Assembly (NCBI GenBank): GCA_011390415.1
Contig: JAABSL010000033.1
Coordinates: 1-35,715, forward strand
Direction of reading: 5' to 3'
Length of the DNA stretch: 35,715 nt
Origin: Desulfobacteraceae bacterium
GTDB taxonomy: Bacteria > Desulfobacterota > Desulfobacteria > Desulfobacterales > Desulfosalsimonadaceae
The notes under the pieces are model-generated. The model worked only from the letters and a program-made list of their open reading frames with translations, made no database searches and was not told the DNA's origin. Of the stretch, positions 33,957 through 35,715 are shown piece after piece; position 1 is the first letter of the stretch, and every line of letters starts with the position of its first letter. The translations under genes and the position numbers were made by a program.

Positions 33957-34781
33957 CTATCTGCCGATGGCTTTGTCATGGGACATTTGCAGATATTCTT
34001 CCACGATGGCCTTGCCTTTTAATAAATCCGTGCGGTTTCTTAATTCAATCACCCACCAGGTGCAGGGGGTCTGTTGCAGGAGCGTCAGCCGGTCGGCGAT
34101 GTCTTCAACCCGCTGGGGTGGGATATGTCCCACCCCGGAGAGTTCCCTGTGATAAATATGGGCGTTGACCACCCGGTCCGCATGGGGGGTGATAAAATCG
34201 CTCACCGCATAGGTCTGGCTTTCGATGGTTTCACATCCATAGGCATGACCAATGTCAAAGGTTACGAAAGCACCGCTACGGCGGACCATTTTCTCAAACA
34301 GATTCGGCTTGCTGCTCCAGCCCCAGATCAGATTTTCCAGACACACGGTGACACCGGATTCCACGCCGAACTGGACCAGCTGCCGTAAATTGGAAATGGT
34401 TGATTCCCATGAAAGAATCCGGGTGGTGTTATGGCCCAAACCCACATGAATGGAAAGATACTTTCTTCGGGCCTTGGACACCAGCCGGATCATCCGGCGA
34501 AAAATTTCCATCGACGCAATCCGGATATCTTTATCCTGATGACCGATATCAATCTGCATAAACGGGCAATGATAACGGACTTCCAGGGGCTTTAACAATT
34601 CCTGGCGCTTTGCCCACCGGGATTCTTCGGCCGGCGTTTTCGGCAGATGGTCCAGGTCAAAAGACCAGTCAATACCGTCAAACCCATAGTCTTCGGCAAA
34701 CTGCCGCATCTTTACATGATCGGTTATCAGATTGGGCGCCGCCAGTTTGGGGCGACGGATGGAAAAAATATTATTATTCAT
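33957..34781 (-). CDS. Sugar phosphate isomerase/epimerase-like TIM barrel (xylose isomerase / AP endonuclease 2 family)
   Basis: A 274-residue TIM barrel. The strands can be followed through FDGIDWSFD, YHCPFMQIDIG, LSIHVGLGHN, VTVCLENLIWG, FVTFDIGHAYG, VVNAHIYHRE and WWVIELRN. The Glu, Asp-His, His and Glu of the last four are where this superfamily binds its metal, so an active enzyme is likely. The family includes epimerases, isomerases and endonuclease IV; the lack of the DNA-binding loops and the neighbours suggest a small phosphorylated or sugar substrate. The exact reaction cannot be given. It is 7 bp upstream of the ApgM-like gene and 52 bp downstream of the PP-loop gene. Confidence 0.82.
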   Translation of the reverse strand: MNNNIFSIRRPKLAAPNLITDHVKMRQFAEDYGFDGIDWSFDLDHLPKTPAEESRWAKRQELLKPLEVRYHCPFMQIDIGHQDKDIRIASMEIFRRMIRLVSKARRKYLSIHVGLGHNTTRILSWESTISNLRQLVQFGVESGVTVCLENLIWGWSSKPNLFEKMVRRSGAFVTFDIGHAYGCETIESQTYAVSDFITPHADRVVNAHIYHRELSGVGHIPPQRVEDIADRLTLLQQTPCTWWVIELRNRTDLLKGKAIVEEYLQMSHDKAIGR

Positions 34782-34833
34782 TTGATTCTTTGCACATTCA
34801 TATCGCCTCGATCGCGTTCAGGTCAGTATTGAT

Positions 34834-35700
34834 TTAATAATCAGGTTGTCCCTTATCCAGAATCTGCCGGGCAGCGGCCATGGCATCCGGGATCTCTCCC
34901 TGAATGTAGGTTTCTATTATTTTTTGGGTCGCCGGAATGGCAAATTCCGCAAAAAAACGATTCACCTGCTTTGATGAGGGGGCGACCGATCCGTTGTGCA
35001 GACGATAGTTTCCGGAAAACGCGCACCCCAATTGTTCTTTTCCCCTTTCCCAGGATATTTGGAGGATATTTTCAATATCAGCACTTTGCTCGATATATCT
35101 GAGCGGGAACAGCAGCCGGATATCTGAGTGGGCGGCCACATCCAGGTATAAATCCAGGGCCTCACCGGTCTGGTTGATTTTCACCCGGCCGCTGTGAGAC
35201 TCCCGTTCTCCGGAAATAATCGGCAGATGGCCCAGCTTTTTGGCCAATGGGAATCGGATAACGTGCAGATAAAGATGGCACCCCGGGCAGGGAGAAAAAA
35301 ACCCGTATCGTAAACTCAATTCGGACATATACCGTCCGTTCAACGCCCGCCAGAACTCAGGGGATCCGACAACTATGAGCGGACGAATCCGGACCCGGGG
35401 CAATCCTGAAGAAAGGCGGGCAACGGCCTGTTCCACACTGCGCCAGGCCCCGTATTCCGTGCCGGTATATGCATAGACCGGGATCAGGTCCGTAAATTGA
35501 TGTGCAATCGTGCTTTTAATGGCCGCCGCCACGCTGTCCCGTCCGGCGATTTCCACCATGGCAGGTTTTTCCAGCCGGCGGTAGAGCGCAATCTGATCGT
35601 CGGACAGCATCCAGTCCGGAAAATCTATCACCTGCTCCGGCTTGTCCCGAAAGATATCAGCTGTTTTCTGATTATATTCTGCAGAGTTGATTTGATTCAT
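34834..35700 (-). CDS. PP-loop (adenine nucleotide alpha-hydrolase-like) protein with CPGC motif
   Basis: I do not recognise a named family with certainty. The 288-residue protein has EIAGRDSVAAAI at residues 50-61, which looks like the SGGxDS pyrophosphate loop of ATP-using thiolases and QueC-type enzymes with Gly-Arg replacing Gly-Gly. VPVYAYTGTEYG follows as the second strand. A CPGC pair lies at 138-141 and SGERESHSGR at 163-172, in the place where related enzymes bind substrate. This suggests adenylation of a substrate and perhaps sulfur or metal chemistry at the cysteines. The ATG at 35700 is used; the track starts one codon earlier at TTG. No Shine-Dalgarno is visible and the frame stays open to the window edge, so a longer N-terminus is possible. 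Confidence 0.6.
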   Translation of the reverse strand: MNQINSAEYNQKTADIFRDKPEQVIDFPDWMLSDDQIALYRRLEKPAMVEIAGRDSVAAAIKSTIAHQFTDLIPVYAYTGTEYGAWRSVEQAVARLSSGLPRVRIRPLIVVGSPEFWRALNGRYMSELSLRYGFFSPCPGCHLYLHVIRFPLAKKLGHLPIISGERESHSGRVKINQTGEALDLYLDVAAHSDIRLLFPLRYIEQSADIENILQISWERGKEQLGCAFSGNYRLHNGSVAPSSKQVNRFFAEFAIPATQKIIETYIQGEIPDAMAAARQILDKGQPDY

Positions 35701-35715
35701 CAAAAGAAAAATCCG

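Overview
The window looks like chromosomal DNA from a Gram-negative bacterium, most likely a sulfate-reducing Desulfobacterota (former Deltaproteobacteria, Desulfobacterales-like). The evidence is a complete outer-membrane/lipid A operon, LpxI in place of LpxH, a Gfo/Idh oxidoreductase between lpxI and lpxB, an 'archaeal-type' ApgM-like protein, and a DHH-CBS-poly(A) polymerase fusion. The lineage is inferred from gene content and order; no rRNA or other marker fixes the genus. I see no prophage, insertion sequence, integrase or CRISPR array.

Region 1 (1-14164, minus strand) is one long run of genes with short gaps or overlaps, transcribed lysS > lolC/E > lolD > bamA > skp/ompH > lpxD > fabZ > lpxA > lpxI > Gfo/Idh oxidoreductase > lpxB > msbA > lptF (cut by the window edge). 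It makes lipid A, flips it (MsbA), passes LPS to the Lpt bridge (LptF), extracts lipoproteins (LolCD) and assembles outer-membrane proteins (BamA, Skp). lpxC, lpxK and kdtA are not in view. The oxidoreductase is a candidate GnnA, which would imply a lipid A with extra amide-linked chains, but no GnnB neighbour is visible.

Region 2 (14165-17478) holds a two-gene minus-strand unit: pilC (type IV pilus platform) and a PilS-like membrane histidine kinase, without pilB, pilT, pilR or pilA beside them. It is flanked by 280 bp and 514 bp gaps that contain several perfect inverted repeats. One lies directly against the pilC Shine-Dalgarno sequence.

Region 3 (17479-23512, plus strand) holds the DHH-CBS-nucleotidyltransferase fusion, a site-2-protease-family peptidase, trpS, scpA, a seven-copy GGTGGAA heptamer repeat, scpB, an acidic out-of-frame tail ORF, and tRNA-Val(CAC) with its own promoter and a strong Rho-independent terminator.

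Region 4 (23513-31983, plus strand) covers proteostasis, envelope and metabolism: hsp20, lon, an RlpA-SPOR lipoprotein, recD2, then a promoter followed by an SH3/coiled-coil membrane protein and nadB.

Region 5 (32012-35700, minus strand) is a compact cluster of four enzymes: a PP-loop-like protein with CPGC, a xylose-isomerase-like TIM barrel, a divergent ApgM-like alkaline-phosphatase-superfamily protein and a small metallophosphoesterase. Each fold is recognisable but the joint pathway is not; this is the best candidate here for something undescribed.
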